From positions 50,818,954 to 50,882,953 of the forward strand of contig CM056742.1 of assembly GCA_029851415.1 (NCBI GenBank): a stretch of 64,000 nt of DNA. Direction: 5' to 3'. The notes below the pieces were generated by a model. It was given only the letters and a program-made list of their open reading frames with translations, was not told the DNA's origin and ran no database searches. The translations under genes were made by a program, and so were the position numbers. Each line of letters begins with the position of its first letter. Positions within the stretch are counted from its first letter, which is position 1. Origin of the DNA: Eretmocerus hayati. Lineage: Eukaryota; Arthropoda; Insecta; Hymenoptera; Aphelinidae. Below are positions 1-12,118 of the stretch, piece by piece.

Positions 1-408
1 AGATATTGAGAAATTAATTCAGTTGGATCTTTCGCACTCTAACAACATTAACCCGTTGATATTCAATGGCTAGATCCCTCATGCAGTTTCTATCTCATTC
101 ACAATTAAAACGTTAATTTTAGAAGTGACTTCCGCCACTCGCAAACCCATCCTGATGGTCGAAACACCAAATATTAGTGTCAAAATCGTAGAAGATGGCA
201 AAATCAGAACGTCTTAAATGTTTCGATTCTTCTGATTTTTCTCAAAAATGGTCGAGTATGTAGACCTAATTCTTGTATCAACATGATTTAACAGTGTTCC
301 AGGGATTTCCTGATTTTTGCAAAATTTTTTCAATGCTCCTATCAAGCGTTATCACAAAATATCGAAAATACCACTCGTCCACTATACTAAACATAAACAG
401 TCAACAGG

Positions 409-797
409 TTAAGGCGATGCGGTCACCGTGCATGCTGAACTTTGTTCACAGAACTCTCAAAATCTTTTCCATTATGGGCTAAACGACGAGTTATCCAGGC
501 TTTATCATCATCTGACTTGGCCTGGATAACTCTTCGTTTAGCCCAAATTGGACTAGATTTTGAGAGTTTTATGAACGAAAATGTGCCAATTTGTAGGTTA
601 GAAAGTACCCCCGGGCAAGTTATTCTCGTTTATTAGTGATAGTCTTGTGATTGGTGACAAATAATGAGTTGTCCACCTCAATTCAAATGATAATACGTAA
701 TGGACAAATCGTCTCCAACTTCGTTTTGTGAAAATTTTTTGATTTACATCCAAATAAGATATAATTTCCGGGTTGCACGGTGACCGCATCGCCTTAA
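409..797. mobile_element. TTAA-flanked MITE, copy 1
   Basis: A 389-bp element bounded by TTAA at both ends with terminal inverted repeats GGCGATGCGGTCACCGTGCA at the left and the matching sequence at the right. It contains an internal hairpin around 478-545 (GGCTAAACGA...TCGTTTAGCC). A second copy lies at 51272-51659 and a diverged one at 42989-43374. The TTAA flank suggests a piggyBac- or Kolobok-type transposase mobilised it; no coding sequence is present. Confidence 0.8.
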
Positions 798-1868
798 CAA
801 AAAAATTTGTACCTTACGAGTTTCTAAAGTCAAACATTGTCAAGGAGAGATCAAGTTTCTTCTCTCAAGCACAGCTTGGAGTTTATTTTCGGTATTCAAC
901 ATCTCAATGAGAAAATAGCAGACGTGTGATAGAACTGTACAACTAATAGGATTGTATTTTAAATAAATTTTGCAACTGGGAAAAAAACTAACGGTGATAG
1001 CAGTGTTTTTTAATTGATCTCATCTACCGGGTGAACGAAGATGATGATTCCTTCAGCTGTCTTCCGACAACAGTTCTGAAGAGACTGAGGATGTGGGGGA
1101 GGGGGGAGCGAGAGAGATTGATTGATTGGTTCATTCAGCCCGGAGACAGTGGGTCCCATGGGTCATAGAGCAATCCCTACGAGTTGTTACTGTAAAATTG
1201 TCTGAAGGTTACAAATTCGTATGAAATAAGTAAACGTCTGTACAGAGTCACCGGCTACATCAAGAATGTGATGACCCGCAAGAAAGAAAAAGAGAGGGAA
1301 CTGAGACACCTAGAAGCAGCCGGATCACAATGATCAGTCGATTCCAACAGAAGAGGTTCGAATGATTCCAGGAAGAACGTGATGGATTGAAGAGGGAAAG
1401 AAGAGGAGAGAAGAGGGAAGAAAGAAGAGAGAAGAGCAGGAAAATGATCGAAGAAGGAGGAACAAGACCTGCGAGTCCTGTGAAGAGAGCCGCTCATACC
1501 AGAGCGCGAGACGCCACCGGACCTGAAGTAATGCTCACGCGGTCCCGGGTCCAGATTGGTAGAAAGGGGAGAGGGTTCTAGCCGGTAGAGAATGGCCGTA
1601 TCGATGCGGATTCCAGCCCGGCACGGTTGAGGGTGCCACGGACAGGCCGTATTGACCGAGACCTCACCAACCCGGAGAAGCAGGAAAAAAAAAACGACAA
1701 ACAGACAACACATGTCAAGGCAGTGATTGATCTCAAACACGTGGGGACTTCTATCGATAATTAGTGAAGACTCAACGAGAACACCAATCATCGATTGAGA
1801 GAAGGGTTATGTAATTATTGACGGAATTTTTGTGAATCGTTTCGAGATATAAAGTGTCTTCAATACGG

Positions 1869-2234
1869 TTAGGCAGGCGTGTTTGAGTAATAGTGGATGT
1901 TGAGCATTCCAGAGAACAACCTTGATCTGTATCGTTCCTCAACATCTAAAATTTGAATCTTCCTAAAATCTATTTCACGCTCTGAATTTGAAACATGAGC
2001 AGCTAAAGCAGAAAAGATTTTGTTGCTTCTGACATCACGCTCGTGTTCCTTGACCCTCTTCCTCAGCTTCCATTTACTGGTATCTATATATATTTTATCG
2101 CAATTATGGCAATCAGTTTTATAAACAATATTGTTAATATCTAATTTATTAAGGTAGTCTGTGACAAGTTGAATCATAAAGTTGACCTGATTTCGATTGA
2201 AATTAATCAAGGTGAGGGGACAAGATCTCAACAT
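1869..2234 (-). pseudogene. GIY-YIG endonuclease end of a Penelope-like reverse transcriptase
   Basis: The translation contains NIVYKTDCHNCDKIYIDTSK, then LRKRVKEHERDVRS and SALAAHVSNSEREIDF. This is the order of the Penelope-type GIY-YIG domain: a 'VVYKIPC..C' lead with paired cysteines, the YIG strand, an Arg-containing helix (KxRxxEH), and an 'AxAxH' helix. The YIG glycine is replaced (KIYIDT), which would damage the nuclease. No reverse-transcriptase core is seen upstream on the - strand, where stops appear, so this is a 3' remnant. In intact elements this domain nicks target DNA during retrotransposition. Confidence 0.72.
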
Positions 2235-2510
2235 TTTGTTGACTTAAATAACACTGATATAACCGTAAGTCTTTTTCTTAGTCGCAGAATTTATTCAAAA
2301 TACGATTCTATTAGTTTGGACGCTTGTATTGCACGTGCATCATTTCCTCATTTAGATGTTGAATACCAAAAATGAACTCCAAGCTGTGCTTGAGAGAGAA
2401 AACTTGATCTCACCTTGATCATGTTTGACTCTAGAAACTCTTACGGCAACAAATTTTTTGTTAATGTTGTTAGAGTGCGAAAGATCCAATTAAATTAATT
2501 TTTCATATCT

Positions 2511-2569
2511 TTGCAGCTTGATGAGGTCTGCAATACAAGTGGCCGAAACGTCGCACTAGATCAGTGCAA
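2511..2569 (+). ncRNA. Hammerhead-ribozyme-like fold at Penelope-like element end
   Basis: Reading 5' to 3': TTGCA and GC (stem I strand), TTGATGA (core), GGTC, a 12-nt loop, GGCC (stem II with one G-U pair), GAAA (core) at 2545-2548, CGTC, GC, a loop, and TGCAA (stem I partner). This reproduces hammerhead topology, with a minimal ACGT stem III and cleavage expected after C2552. The core deviates: the usual CUGANGA is UUGAUGA here, so catalysis is doubtful. Hammerheads are known in Penelope-like elements; the fold here is read by eye. Confidence 0.55.
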
Positions 2570-2926
2570 GAAAAAAATGATAGAGCCTATAATTCCATTG
2601 AACTACGATCCTGCGATAAAGCTTCGATTTTATAAAGGTGTGAAAGAAGTTGAACCCATGTTATAAAAGTCATTACAGGGAATAAAGCGTCGCGCGAGAT
2701 GAACAGCTCTAGCTGTAGACTCTCGTAAGTTAGAGTATGCTAAGCAAAATAGTATATCCCAAATAATTGATATCTTTTTGTTTGAACTCGTGATTGGTAA
2801 TGTCTCGGCAAGAGCACAGATTCCAACTTCCAGTGCAGACTTACAGAGTGCAGATATCAGACGTGAATCACGGCATATGCAAAAATATTTCCGGCAACAA
2901 TAATTAATTCAGTTTTGTTGTTGAAG

Positions 2927-2992
2927 ATGGGCAGAGATCGAAAATATCGCCCACAGAAAAACTTTGCTGAGAAACGCAGAGAGAAACAAAAG
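2927..2992 (+). CDS. NSUN2: NSUN2-type RNA cytosine-5 methyltransferase, coding exon 1
   Basis: First coding exon of a nuclear methyltransferase that, in the NSUN2 family, puts a methyl group on cytosine C5 of tRNAs and some mRNAs using S-adenosylmethionine. The 22 codons start MGRDRKYRPQ and are basic, like the Arg/Lys-rich N-terminus of animal NSUN2. The ATG at 2927 has an A at -3 and a G at +4, a good eukaryotic start context. The exon ends on a codon boundary at AAAG followed by GTATCA, a plausible donor. Exon 2 follows after a 121-bp intron and continues the frame. The family is identified mainly from exons 2-4. No promoter was recognised upstream; the flanking sequence is a Penelope-like element ending near 2570. 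Confidence 0.85.
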
Positions 2993-3113
2993 GTATCATT
3001 AATGCTTGACTAATTACCATACTTTTTTTAAAATTGAACACTAATAGTTGTTTCATAGTGGGATTTTTTTCATCTTGTTCATCACGATTAATTTGTATAT
3101 GTTTTCAAACTAG

Positions 3114-3584
3114 AGAAAAGATGAATGGGATAAAACACCTCAGAGATCATATGCTGAAATAGTTCGAGAAAATCGAGAATTTGAGGCATACTACAAGCTC
3201 CAGGAGATAGTCCCCGAAAGAGAATGGGATGCATTCATGGCAACAATGAAAAAAAATCTACCCACAGCTTTCCGTATAACTGGATCAAAAACCGAGACTA
3301 GAGCTTTGTTGGAAATCATTAGAGGGAATTATTTCAAGGAAATTCTGAACAGCAAGTTGGAAAGTGATGCTGGTAGAATAGACATCAACCTCAAGTGCCT
3401 ACCATTCTACCCAGACAGCTTAGCATGGCAGTTGCAACTAACTAGAGCGGATATTAGAAGATGTGAGGCTTTTTACAAGTTGCACAATTTTCTCATAGCA
3501 GAAACCAACAGTGGCAATATAAGTAGACAAGAAGTGGTCAGTATGATCCCACCACTGCTGCTTGGTGTACGACCTTCAGATAAG
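3114..3584 (+). CDS. NSUN2: NSUN2-type methyltransferase, coding exon 2
   Basis: A 157-codon exon preceded by TTTTCAAACTAG and followed by GTATGA, phase 0 at both ends. The translation matches the NSUN2 N-terminal region from memory of the family. It contains SYAEIVRENREFEAYY, then IVPEREWDAFMATMKKNLP, an FRITGSKTETRALLEII stretch, and the strongly conserved SGNISRQEVVSMIPPLLLG near the end. In the family this part precedes the SAM-binding Rossmann fold and contributes to RNA recognition. There are no stops and the splice sites look normal, so I regard it as a functional exon. The next exon lies 27.1 kb downstream, beyond many transposons. An initiator at the internal ATG at 3237 would lose conserved residues, so the exon 1 start is preferred. 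Confidence 0.93.
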
Positions 3585-4364
3585 GTATGAATTTTTTCTT
3601 ACGAAGATTTAATTTCAATAACGTGACATGCTCAATCGTTGGCATCCACGCCGTCTCCTTCAAAAGTATCCGTTAAATGACTATTTCATACGGCGTTATT
3701 GTAAACTACTAATCTTTGAAGGTCTCAATGTTAAAAACATTGTAGATCTCTCTTCAATGCTACTTTCATGAATTCTCATTGACCATCAACTGGTTCATTA
3801 TTATGCTTTTTGGTTTTCTCATTAGTACGATGGGGTATTTGAGAGCTATTATCATTTCTTTATCCTGATACACAGCACTAAGACTTGGAATATGTATCCA
3901 GTCTCAGGTGTTTTTCCATCAGGCCCATGAACTCATGAGGAGTAATTCTCAAGCCGCATCATCCGAATCCTTCTTAACTTGGAATGATGTTGATGAGTCG
4001 TTTAAATCTTTTAATGACTTCAAATCTGCATGCACTTTCAAGTTCTTACATTCGAGTAATTCCGCGCGAAAGCGGACCACGAATTGCAAACATGTTTCAA
4101 ACTCTTTTTCCGACATTTCTAATTGATTCTATGGTCCAAAAAATGAACTTTTCATCCTCTATGGGATGAAAAAAAAATTTTTTGTTTCCGTGGGGAATAT
4201 CTTTGTGATAGTGTTTTTTATTTTAGGAAAAAATACCAATCTTTTTTCAGTAAAATGGGTGTAGTTCCGAATTGAGGTAAGATACGACCACGCAAATAGT
4301 GGCATTCGAAAGGTCTTTCAAAAATCTATCGAAATATGTTTCGAAAAATTTTTTTTGATATTGT

Positions 4365-4556
4365 GTGCGTAAAGTTGTGCCGAAAAGTTACTTTGCGGGT
4401 GAGTGTGCGGTGCGCAAAGTTGAGCGAATTCTTTTTTACGCACGATTTTCAGTGCGCAAAGTTTGAAATCGTGCGCAAAGTTGTTACGATCGTGCGCAAA
4501 GTTGCCATAATCGTGCGCAAAGTTCGCTTATTAGTGTGCAAAGTTGTGTGTTGCCA
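4365..4556 (+). repeat. GTGCGCAAAGTT short-motif array
   Basis: About eight spaced copies of GTGCGCAAAGTT or near variants in 190 bp, mostly in one orientation and separated by 5-25 bp. The same motif occurs in both orientations at 5449-5643. It lies inside the insertion in the left arm of the surrounding foldback. Confidence 0.75.
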
Positions 4557-5395
4557 CAATGTAGGAAAGTTTTTCATACTCAACAAAGCTCAAACATTCA
4601 AACATGATGCCTCATAAAATGGGAGTATATGTACAATAACATTGAATCTATTGTTCGTGTCTAATAATTGATTAAAATAACTAAGTACTGACTCAGATGG
4701 AAATGTGAGCTTTTCTAGGATAATCAACACGATATGGTTGATGTCGACCATTCCCTGGAGAATAGTTCTCATTTTTCATTCGAAACTTTCTAATTACTCA
4801 AAACTTTCACCCATTTGTCAATAAAATTCTGAAAGTTTCTTGGGTATTTCACTTCCAAATTCTATCCAAGTAACGTACTGATATAGTGTTTCAACTTTGA
4901 TTGTTGATGCCTGTTCGGTAATTCTGAATATTTCTCTCCTAATATATCCATATTTTCCAGTCAGAATGGTCTACGCTTGCAAAGACTCAAAGAATTCTAC
5001 ATCCACGAATTTTTTCCTAATGTTTGACAATAAGATTCTGTTGCCAAATATTCAAAGGACTCAAAATCTTTTGCCATGAAATTTGATGATAAAGCTTCCT
5101 TTAAAATAAATTTTCCCATCATACAAACTTCTCGTTTGATACTGATGGTAATACTTTTTTAGTGGGAGTACTCGCATATCTTATATTGGTCTACTATTAG
5201 TACTTCTGAAAGTTGAAATCAAAATTTTTTAGCGATGCGATAAAATATGATTTATTATGGGGAGATTTTTTTATGATTTTCAGAATTTTTTTTCAGTGGG
5301 GGCTCTGCCCCCTGCACCCCGCCCACGCCCTTACTTCCCCCCGACCTTCGGGGTATAGACCGCGGGGAACAACTTTCCGCACCAATATCAAAAAG

Positions 5396-5665
5396 TATAG
5401 TAAGCAACACGGGCGCAACTTTTCCGCTCTCGTTCCCGAAATTTCGTGCGTAAAAGTGAAACTTTGCGCACAGTTGTAACTTTGCGCACGCTTCGCCGTG
5501 CGCAAAGTTTTCTGGGCTGTGCGCAAAGCTATTTTGCGCACAGCGCAAAACACTTTGCTCACGTCGCAGAAGTTACAACTGTGCGCAAAGTTCACTTTTA
5601 CGCACTCATTTCGGAAACTCGGGCGTAAAAGTACTTTGCGCCCTTGTTACTTCATGTACTATTTT
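5396..5665. mobile_element. Palindromic MITE rich in TGCGCAAAG motifs
   Basis: The flanks 5398-5478 and 5568-5662 are inverted copies (ATAGTAAGCAACACGGGCGC against GGGCGTAAAAGT...GCGCCCTTGTTAC). About ten GTGCGCAAAG motifs occur in opposed orientations. A GC-rich palindromic piece (GGGGGCTCTGCCCCC, 5298-5312) lies just upstream. A related end is at 36285-36308. Confidence 0.6.
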
Positions 5666-6957
5666 GAGGCTACGGACGCCCCCTATGAGCAAAAAGGTGA
5701 AAAACAGAAAAAATTCATTTCCTCAAAAACCTAATTTTCTAAAATCTGGAAATCCATATTTTTATGTAAAATTGCGTGTTCTTCCAGAAAAAAGTGGTCC
5801 CGATCTGTGTTTTTGGGTTCTACGCTGTTTTTTTACGTTTTATCAATATTCTCAGCCTCTTCGGTTGAAAAATGAATTTTTCTGCGCATGCGCAGGAATT
5901 TAGACTGCTGAAACCAATTCCATTGAAAAGCCAAGGAAATTTCCTTCAAAATGACTACTTGGCGAAGTCAATTTTATCTACTTGGCCCTAAGTTACATCA
6001 CATTAATGATGAAGCATCCTCAAGAGGGGTAAATGCAGATCTTGCACGAATTTCCCATTACTATCGTGACTCGAGTAGAAGTGTCATCATTTTTTAGACC
6101 TTCTAACTTTGGTCCCAGTACATCGATCGACTTCACCAAGTATAGTCATTTTGAAGGAAATTTCCTTGGCTTTTCAATGAAATTGGTTTCAGCAGTCTAA
6201 ATTCCTGCGCATGCGCAGAAAAATTCATTTTTCAACCGAAAAGGCTGAGAATATTGATAAAACGTAAAAAAACAGCGTAGAACCCAAAAACATAGATCGG
6301 GACCACTTTTTTCTGGAAGAACACGCAATTTTACATCGAAATATGGATTTCCAGATTTTTAGAAAATTAGGTTTTTGAGGAAATGAATTTTTTCTGTTTT
6401 ACACCTTTTTGTTCATAGGGGGCGTCCGTAGCTTCAAAAAAAAATTTCGAAACATATTTCGATAGATTTTTGAAAGACCTTTCAAATGCTACTATTTGCG
6501 TGGTCGTATCTTACCTCAAGTCGGAACTACACCCATTTTACTAAAAAAAGATTGGTATTTTTTCCTAAAAACACTATCACAAAGATATTCCCCTCGGAAA
6601 CAAAAAATTTTCTTTTCACCCCATAGAGGGTGAAAAGTTCATTCTTTGGACCATAGAATCGATTAAGAATAGTGGAAAAACAATCTGGGATATGTCTGCA
6701 ATTCGTGGTCCGCTTTCGCGCGGAATTACTCATTCGCTCGATAGGCAGTAGATTTTCTTCCGAAACTGATTTAATAGGTCTTGCACCGTTCTATTTTCCC
6801 AAACTATTTTTCATGTAAAGTTTGAGCCTTGAATAAAACAGGAATTTGATATTCTTCGTCTTATTTCGATGGTACTATAACTTGACAAATCTATTGTCGG
6901 AGCCGAGATAAAAATTCGTCTATTGTTGAGTAGTGTTGATGTGAAATTTGATATCAA

Positions 6958-7110
6958 TTGAAATTGTATTAGCGGGGTCCAAGCCATCGCCTCCCAATCG
7001 AAAAATTGTGGGTTCAATTTCCGTTGCTGGCATGATCGAGAGCTTTTGAAGTGCCTACGCCGTGGTTTTGGTGGTTTGGAATCTGTCTTAAGGCAGTAAA
7101 GTCGCAGAAC
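6958..7110 (+). mobile_element. Possible degraded tRNA-derived SINE
   Basis: GTGGGTTCAATTTCC at about 7008-7022 resembles a Pol III B box. The following text (CCGTGGTTTTGGTGGTTTGG) resembles the body of the better-preserved SINE at 57496-57782 (TCTCGGTGGTTCGGATTCC). No target duplication was found. Tentative. Confidence 0.35.
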
Positions 7111-8019
7111 GATTTTCTGTGTAATGATTCGAATATTTTTGTATGAGTAGATGAATGCATCACTGACGCACCATCAAAATTTCAGTTAGCTCTCCCGTCT
7201 ATATTCTGAGTGAAAAAGTGCGGAACTTCCACATTTCAACACAGCACTTATGGGAGTTATTGCTCAATACTGGCAATTGGAATTCTTTTTCTCGAATAAT
7301 TCTGCGGCAATTGTTTCGAAAAATGAGAATATCTTGGAAGATGTCATAAGTCAACTATGTAAGAAAGCAAGGACAAGATCTGCCGTGAAGCGATTGATCT
7401 GTGACTGTGCGAATCCGCAAATCATCGCATTTTTCATAGCTTAGTACATGGAGTCTGTAGTGAGAGATCGTCTGCGCTGCCGGGTGGAGAGGAAAGTATA
7501 GTGCGTGTACAAATCTCTCGCCCAGCAGAGAGTATATTGGTACCGTACTACCTCTAACTATAGGTCCAGAGGAGAGATGCAACCCTAATTTCGAAATCTA
7601 GCTGAGAAAGGGTGGAAGCTGAGGATCTATACTCGTGTGAAAAAATCCGTGCAATCTTTATTTCTTGTGTTACCACACTCAATTCCAATCGAAGCGAGAT
7701 GTTGATGCTTTGTGATGGACTTTTCCTGGTAGTTTTCGGAGTGCTCGGTATGGTACTCTGTCGACTTTTGGTGGTACGTGCTCATTCTCCTAGATAGAAT
7801 ATTGAAATATTGTTTGATTTGTTAGATTTCGAGTGTCAGTGGCTCTTCTTGCGGAATCCTTCGGCGCGAAGTGAGCTTAACATTCTCTCGAAAGTTGTGA
7901 CCAATATGTATAAAGTATGTGTCAGAATTGGTGTACATACCGTGATTGGGGTATGGATTGCGTTTTGTGATTTGGTTAAGTGTTTCCAATCTTTTTCGTG
8001 ACAGTTTTCATTTTTTGTT
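7111..8019. other. Intronic sequence, nothing recognised
   Basis: Apparently non-coding stretch of NSUN2 intron 2. Short open frames exist but none resembles a known family or shows coding-like continuity. Confidence 0.5.
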
Positions 8020-8400
8020 AATTTTGATTCAGAAAGCCTTTTTTCATTACATTTGTAATACTTCAAAGCGGGTGCCAACTTCGCGTGCATAATGATTTTC
8101 CATCAACCATTGTATAACGAGCAAGCGTTTGTTGTGGATTAGTTCAATGGCATAACCACTCGCGCACTATCGATCACTTTCGTCACCGCTATCACCGCGA
8201 AACAGTGATGCATTTATTACACTTCATCGAAGGATGATATGTACCCCACCTCAACCTAGATGTGATTAAACTCATTTTTCCACAACAAACAGTTGTTTTC
8301 CATACAATGGTTGATGGAAAATCATCACGCGCGCAAAGTTGGCACCCGCTTTGAAGCATTAAAAATTCAATGATTAAAAAGGCTTTCTGAATTAAAAATT
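8020..8400. mobile_element. Foldback MITE
   Basis: Arms 8020-8110 and 8305-8400 are inverted copies: GATTCAGAAAGCCTTTTTTC against GGCTTTCTGAATT, and AAAGCGGGTGCCAACTT against AAGTTGGCACCCGCTTT. It is about 380 bp long with no coding sequence. Confidence 0.75.
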
Positions 8401-10174
8401 ACGAGTAATGGAAAGCATTACAAAAAATTTTTAAAACACTCAATGAAATTACAGAACTTGATCAATACCCCACTGACGTTTTCCACACGAATTCCGACAC
8501 TCAATATATATGAGGAAATCCCAGAAACTTTCGACTTCTGGCCCCTAAAAGTGAAAATACTGAAAAACGCTGTGTACATCTCTGAAATTTTTTATACAAC
8601 TTCTTTGAGAGCTTCAAGAACAAAACCTCTCATGTGGATCATCTGAAAAAATTCGTTAAACGAATTACAGAACAAAGTCTTGTCCCACATCTTGGGAATT
8701 TTTAAAAATTCGGTCCGAAATTTTCATTGATTGGGTGAGCGTCGGGGGTTGGCCGGCCGGAGATCTCTTATAGAATACTTGAATGGATGTCAAAGATTCC
8801 CAACTTTTAGAGTTCATGATTTGGATCCTACAATTGTAATGGTGGAGGCTTGTCACCTATCGAAAGGTGGTAAAAACACACCAAATATTGGAGAGTTTCA
8901 GTCCGACCAGATCCCATCATCCACTGGCATACAAGGTGCGAATATTAAATACGATCTTAGTCATTCTTATACAAATCTGGAGTGTTTTTGAACTTTTTGA
9001 AAGATTTTATGGGACGTTTCATGACGACTTCGTTCATATAAAATGTTTAATTGTCCCCATTCAAACAGATGGTACTCTCAAACACGCTAGAGTCTCAGCG
9101 TAGCGAAGTGGATATGGTTTTCTGGTACTATTATCTTGACCTGTGCACCCAGGTGGGGTGGTGGTCTTGGGATGTGGGTGAATGGGAAAGGTGAAGAGTT
9201 ATATCGATTATACACCAATGTATACGGGACATCAGGGCCTCGGCCTCGCACAATAGGTGATAAAACAACACACTCACATCCCGGTTGATTGATTAAGATT
9301 CACGTGATGAGGTCGGCCAGGCTATGGCGACGATCATCGAGCGATCACAAGTCCGCGGCACCATCGGCGCGGCGCCGGGCCTTGGGTTGGTAAAGAAAAC
9401 GGGTTACGTTGAGACATTTTTCTAAGACTCTACGGTGGCCGATGGCCCACTCGCGTACAAGGTAAAAAACGAAGACGACGGCCGGAGCTTGCGCGCTCGG
9501 CCCTTTTGCTAAAAACTGAAAATTCACTGTCCTTTTGCTCCGATCGCTCGCCCTTTATATACGGCACGAGGACACAGCTTTTGACATAAAATGATGTAAC
9601 GCCGAGCTGGCATTACAACTACAGGAAAGTTACGGTCGCGAGCCGTTTGAGCAATATCATAAACAATTCTTGGAAATTTACATTCAACTATCTTGTCATG
9701 TGAAAATCGCATGACATCTCAATGATTGTACATGGGCTCGAACGTACGGTTCACGTAGTAGAAGTTGCTTACGAACAATCGAGCTAATATTGCAATACAT
9801 TGATGTTAAGTGAGAGTCGCGTTACATTGATAGAAATGTACGCAGGCCCGAGCGTATGAGCTAGGTGGTAAACATTTCCTGGAATTGATGGGTTCGGTGT
9901 CGTACACACGTTCCGCGTTACACTGCTGGAATTGTCACGCTTCGTGAGCGTAAGGACCAGGTCGTTAACTTGAGTGAGTTCATAATGGTTCTCTGAAAAA
10001 TTCTGTTATACTCACCCGCGAGAAAAGCGAAACGGTCAAAGCATTGTTATAATAATTTCTTGAATGCCTAATTCCAGTACTACCATTAGCGGATAATCCT
10101 AGTCGTACGCTTGCAGAGCGTACAAGCCGGGCTCGATTAGTTTTCGTGAGAAAAGTAATCATTCTAATTGCTTA
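8401..10174. other. Intronic sequence, GC-rich around 9330-9510
   Basis: Nothing coding recognised. A 25-bp string near 8508 (TATGAGGAAATCCCAGAAAC) recurs inverted near 17518. The 9330-9510 block is markedly richer in G+C (GGCGCGGCGCCGGGCC) than its surroundings, of unknown cause. Confidence 0.45.
9585..9880 (+). repeat. Weak tandem repeat, about 110-bp period
   Basis: Similar strings recur, for example TCGCATGACATCTCAATGAT followed by GGGCTCGAACGTACG near 9706-9750, and TCGCGTTACATTGATAGAAA followed by GGCCCGAGCGTATG near 9815-9862. Degenerate; origin unknown. Confidence 0.35.
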
Positions 10175-10445
10175 GGGGCCATCCATAAACTACGTAGACC
10201 GCTTTTAATTATTTTTGACCCCCCCCCCCCCTCCCCTCCCCCGTAGTCAATCGTAGTTTTTTGTCCCATCTGATCCCCCCTCCCCCAGAAAACTACGTAG
10301 CTTTTCCAAAAATAATAAATATTTGATTCCATCAAAACGAACCAAAGACGTAGACGGTTTATCTGCATTAGTTGGAGGAACATTCGAATTCGAAGTTGAA
10401 GGATCCTACAAAATAAATTTGGAAAACATTTAGTACCTGGTACAG

Positions 10446-11427
10446 CACGGTGGTCCTGAACCAAGTCTATCCTCCGCTGACGACAGCAAGTGGGATTCTT
10501 GTTAGATATGGTTTGGGACATCTGTGGGATCACAACCTACTAAGAGTCAAAATCGCCACTTGGGCCGTTTGTGAAAAAAGGCGAAAAAACGTGTTTTTTT
10601 CGATGATTTCCCCTTCTTCACCCTCAAATACTCGAAAGGAACGCATTTTATCGAAAAATATGTAGAGCAACTTTTTGTAGAACTTGAAACAATGAACAAA
10701 AAAGGTCTTCACACATTTTTCCATATAAGACCTCCTGTTCCTGTAATAAACGTATTTCGTCTGAGACTCGTATTTCATCTGTCATTTTTCACGGTTTCGA
10801 CCCCATAACTCGAAACGAACACATTTCATCAAAAAATATGTACATTAAATATTTGTAGATCTTTAAAGGATAAACAAGAAATATATATACATATTCTTTC
10901 ATGTAAGGCCTCCTGTTTCTAAAACGAGTCTCAGGCGGAAATACGTTTATTACGGGAACGGACAACCTTGTATCGAAAAATGTGTTGAGACCTTCTTGAT
11001 TTATTCTTCAAAGATCTACAAGAAATCACTGTACACTTTTTTCGATAAAATGCGTTCCCTTTGAGTTATGGGGTCGAAACCATAAAAAATGACAGATAAA
11101 ATACGAGTCTCAGACGAAATACGTTTATTACAGGAACAGGAGGTCTTATATGGAAAAATGTGTGGAGACCTTTTTTGTTCATCGTCTCAAGTTCTACAAA
11201 AAGTTGCTCTACATATTTTTCGATAAAATGTGTCCCTTTCGAGTTTTTGAGGGTGAAAAAGGGAAAAACATCGAAAAAACACGTTTTTCCGACTTTTTTC
11301 AAAAACGGTCCAAGTGGCGATTTTGATTCTTACTAGGTTGTGATCCCACAGATGTGCCGAATCATATCCAACAAGAATCCTACTTGCTGTCGTCAGCGGA
11401 GGGTAGACTTGGTTCAGGACCACCGTG
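10446..11427. mobile_element. Nested 982-bp foldback
   Basis: Inverted arms of about 460 bp: CACGGTGGTCCTGAACCAAG at 10446 against the complement ending at 11427, continuing through CTCCGCTGACGACAGCAAGT on both sides. The two halves nearly meet in the middle. It lies inside the Harbinger-like element. Confidence 0.8.
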
Positions 11428-12056
11428 ACAGGATCTACAAGTGCATTGGGTTTCATACTTGAGCAACCGTGCTCAAGTATGAAACCGAATTACGAACAAG
11501 TATCAAAACGTTTGAGTTCGAAACTTCAAACGATACACAAGAGGAGGCCTGGAAACAAGCTGTTTCTGCGTACAGACGTATGAAACTGCATACGCGTCTC
11601 TTGCGGAAACATTTTTCCCTAGAGAAAACCAAGCTGGACGGTGCCATCGCCCACGTCCAGCTTGGTTCCCTGAAGGAAAAAATGTTTCCAGCACTCGACG
11701 CGTAATGTACTATCTCTTATCCCATTGATCTATCTTACGCTGTGCATTATCTGGGAACGATTCGTCTGATTTCAAGGAGTGCCACAGTTTATTGCATCCA
11801 TCCTGTAATTCCTGTTTAGGTTCATCTGAATAAAAGCTCTGTATGTGTCGTAGAATGTCGTATATAAAGGCTTTGAAACTTCCATGTCGATCCACTATAT
11901 CACACACAACGAGAGAAATCACTATTCATGCTGCAACTTATATAACAATTACACTTGCACTTCGCCACGAATATTGCTTCAATCATTTGTAAATCTTGAA
12001 GATTCGTATCACGAATATGGCACGTCACCTGGATCATGATCCATAATGAAAATCGT

Positions 12057-12062
<6 letters not shown>

Positions 12063-12115
<53 letters not shown>
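12063..12115 (+). repeat. (CA)n microsatellite
   Basis: About 26 uninterrupted CA units. The reading frames that cross it are artefacts of the repeat. Confidence 0.97.

Positions 12116-12118
<3 letters not shown>

Larger units (their letters stand above)
1..2570. mobile_element. Penelope-like element with inverted terminal arms (left end outside window)
   Basis: Positions 3-52 plus 798-900 form a left arm that is the reverse complement of 2340-2515. Shared blocks include GGATCTTTCGCACTCTAACA at about 28-47 and CTCAAGCACAGCTTGGAGTT at about 873-892. The left arm is split by an insertion from about 53 to 797. Inside lies a GIY-YIG endonuclease remnant on the - strand. The right arm carries a hammerhead-like fold. 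Penelope-like elements often have such arms, called pseudo-LTRs, in direct or inverted orientation. The stretch 900-1868 is purine-rich and not assigned. Confidence 0.65.
4050..6735. mobile_element. Foldback element with about 600-bp arms, interrupted in the left arm
   Basis: Left arm 4050-4350 continues at 5662-5960; the right arm 6143-6735 is its uninterrupted reverse complement. Matching ends are CGAGTAATTCCGCGCGAAAG near 4053 and the complement near 6731. The loop is about 180 bp. Because the right arm is continuous, 4352-5661 is a later insertion into the left arm. No coding sequence. Confidence 0.8.

Noticed and set aside
1255..1791. 178-codon open frame on the - strand and a 64-codon frame on +
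   Set aside because: Purine-rich simple sequence (GAAGAGAGG-like) keeps frames open on both strands; no motif.
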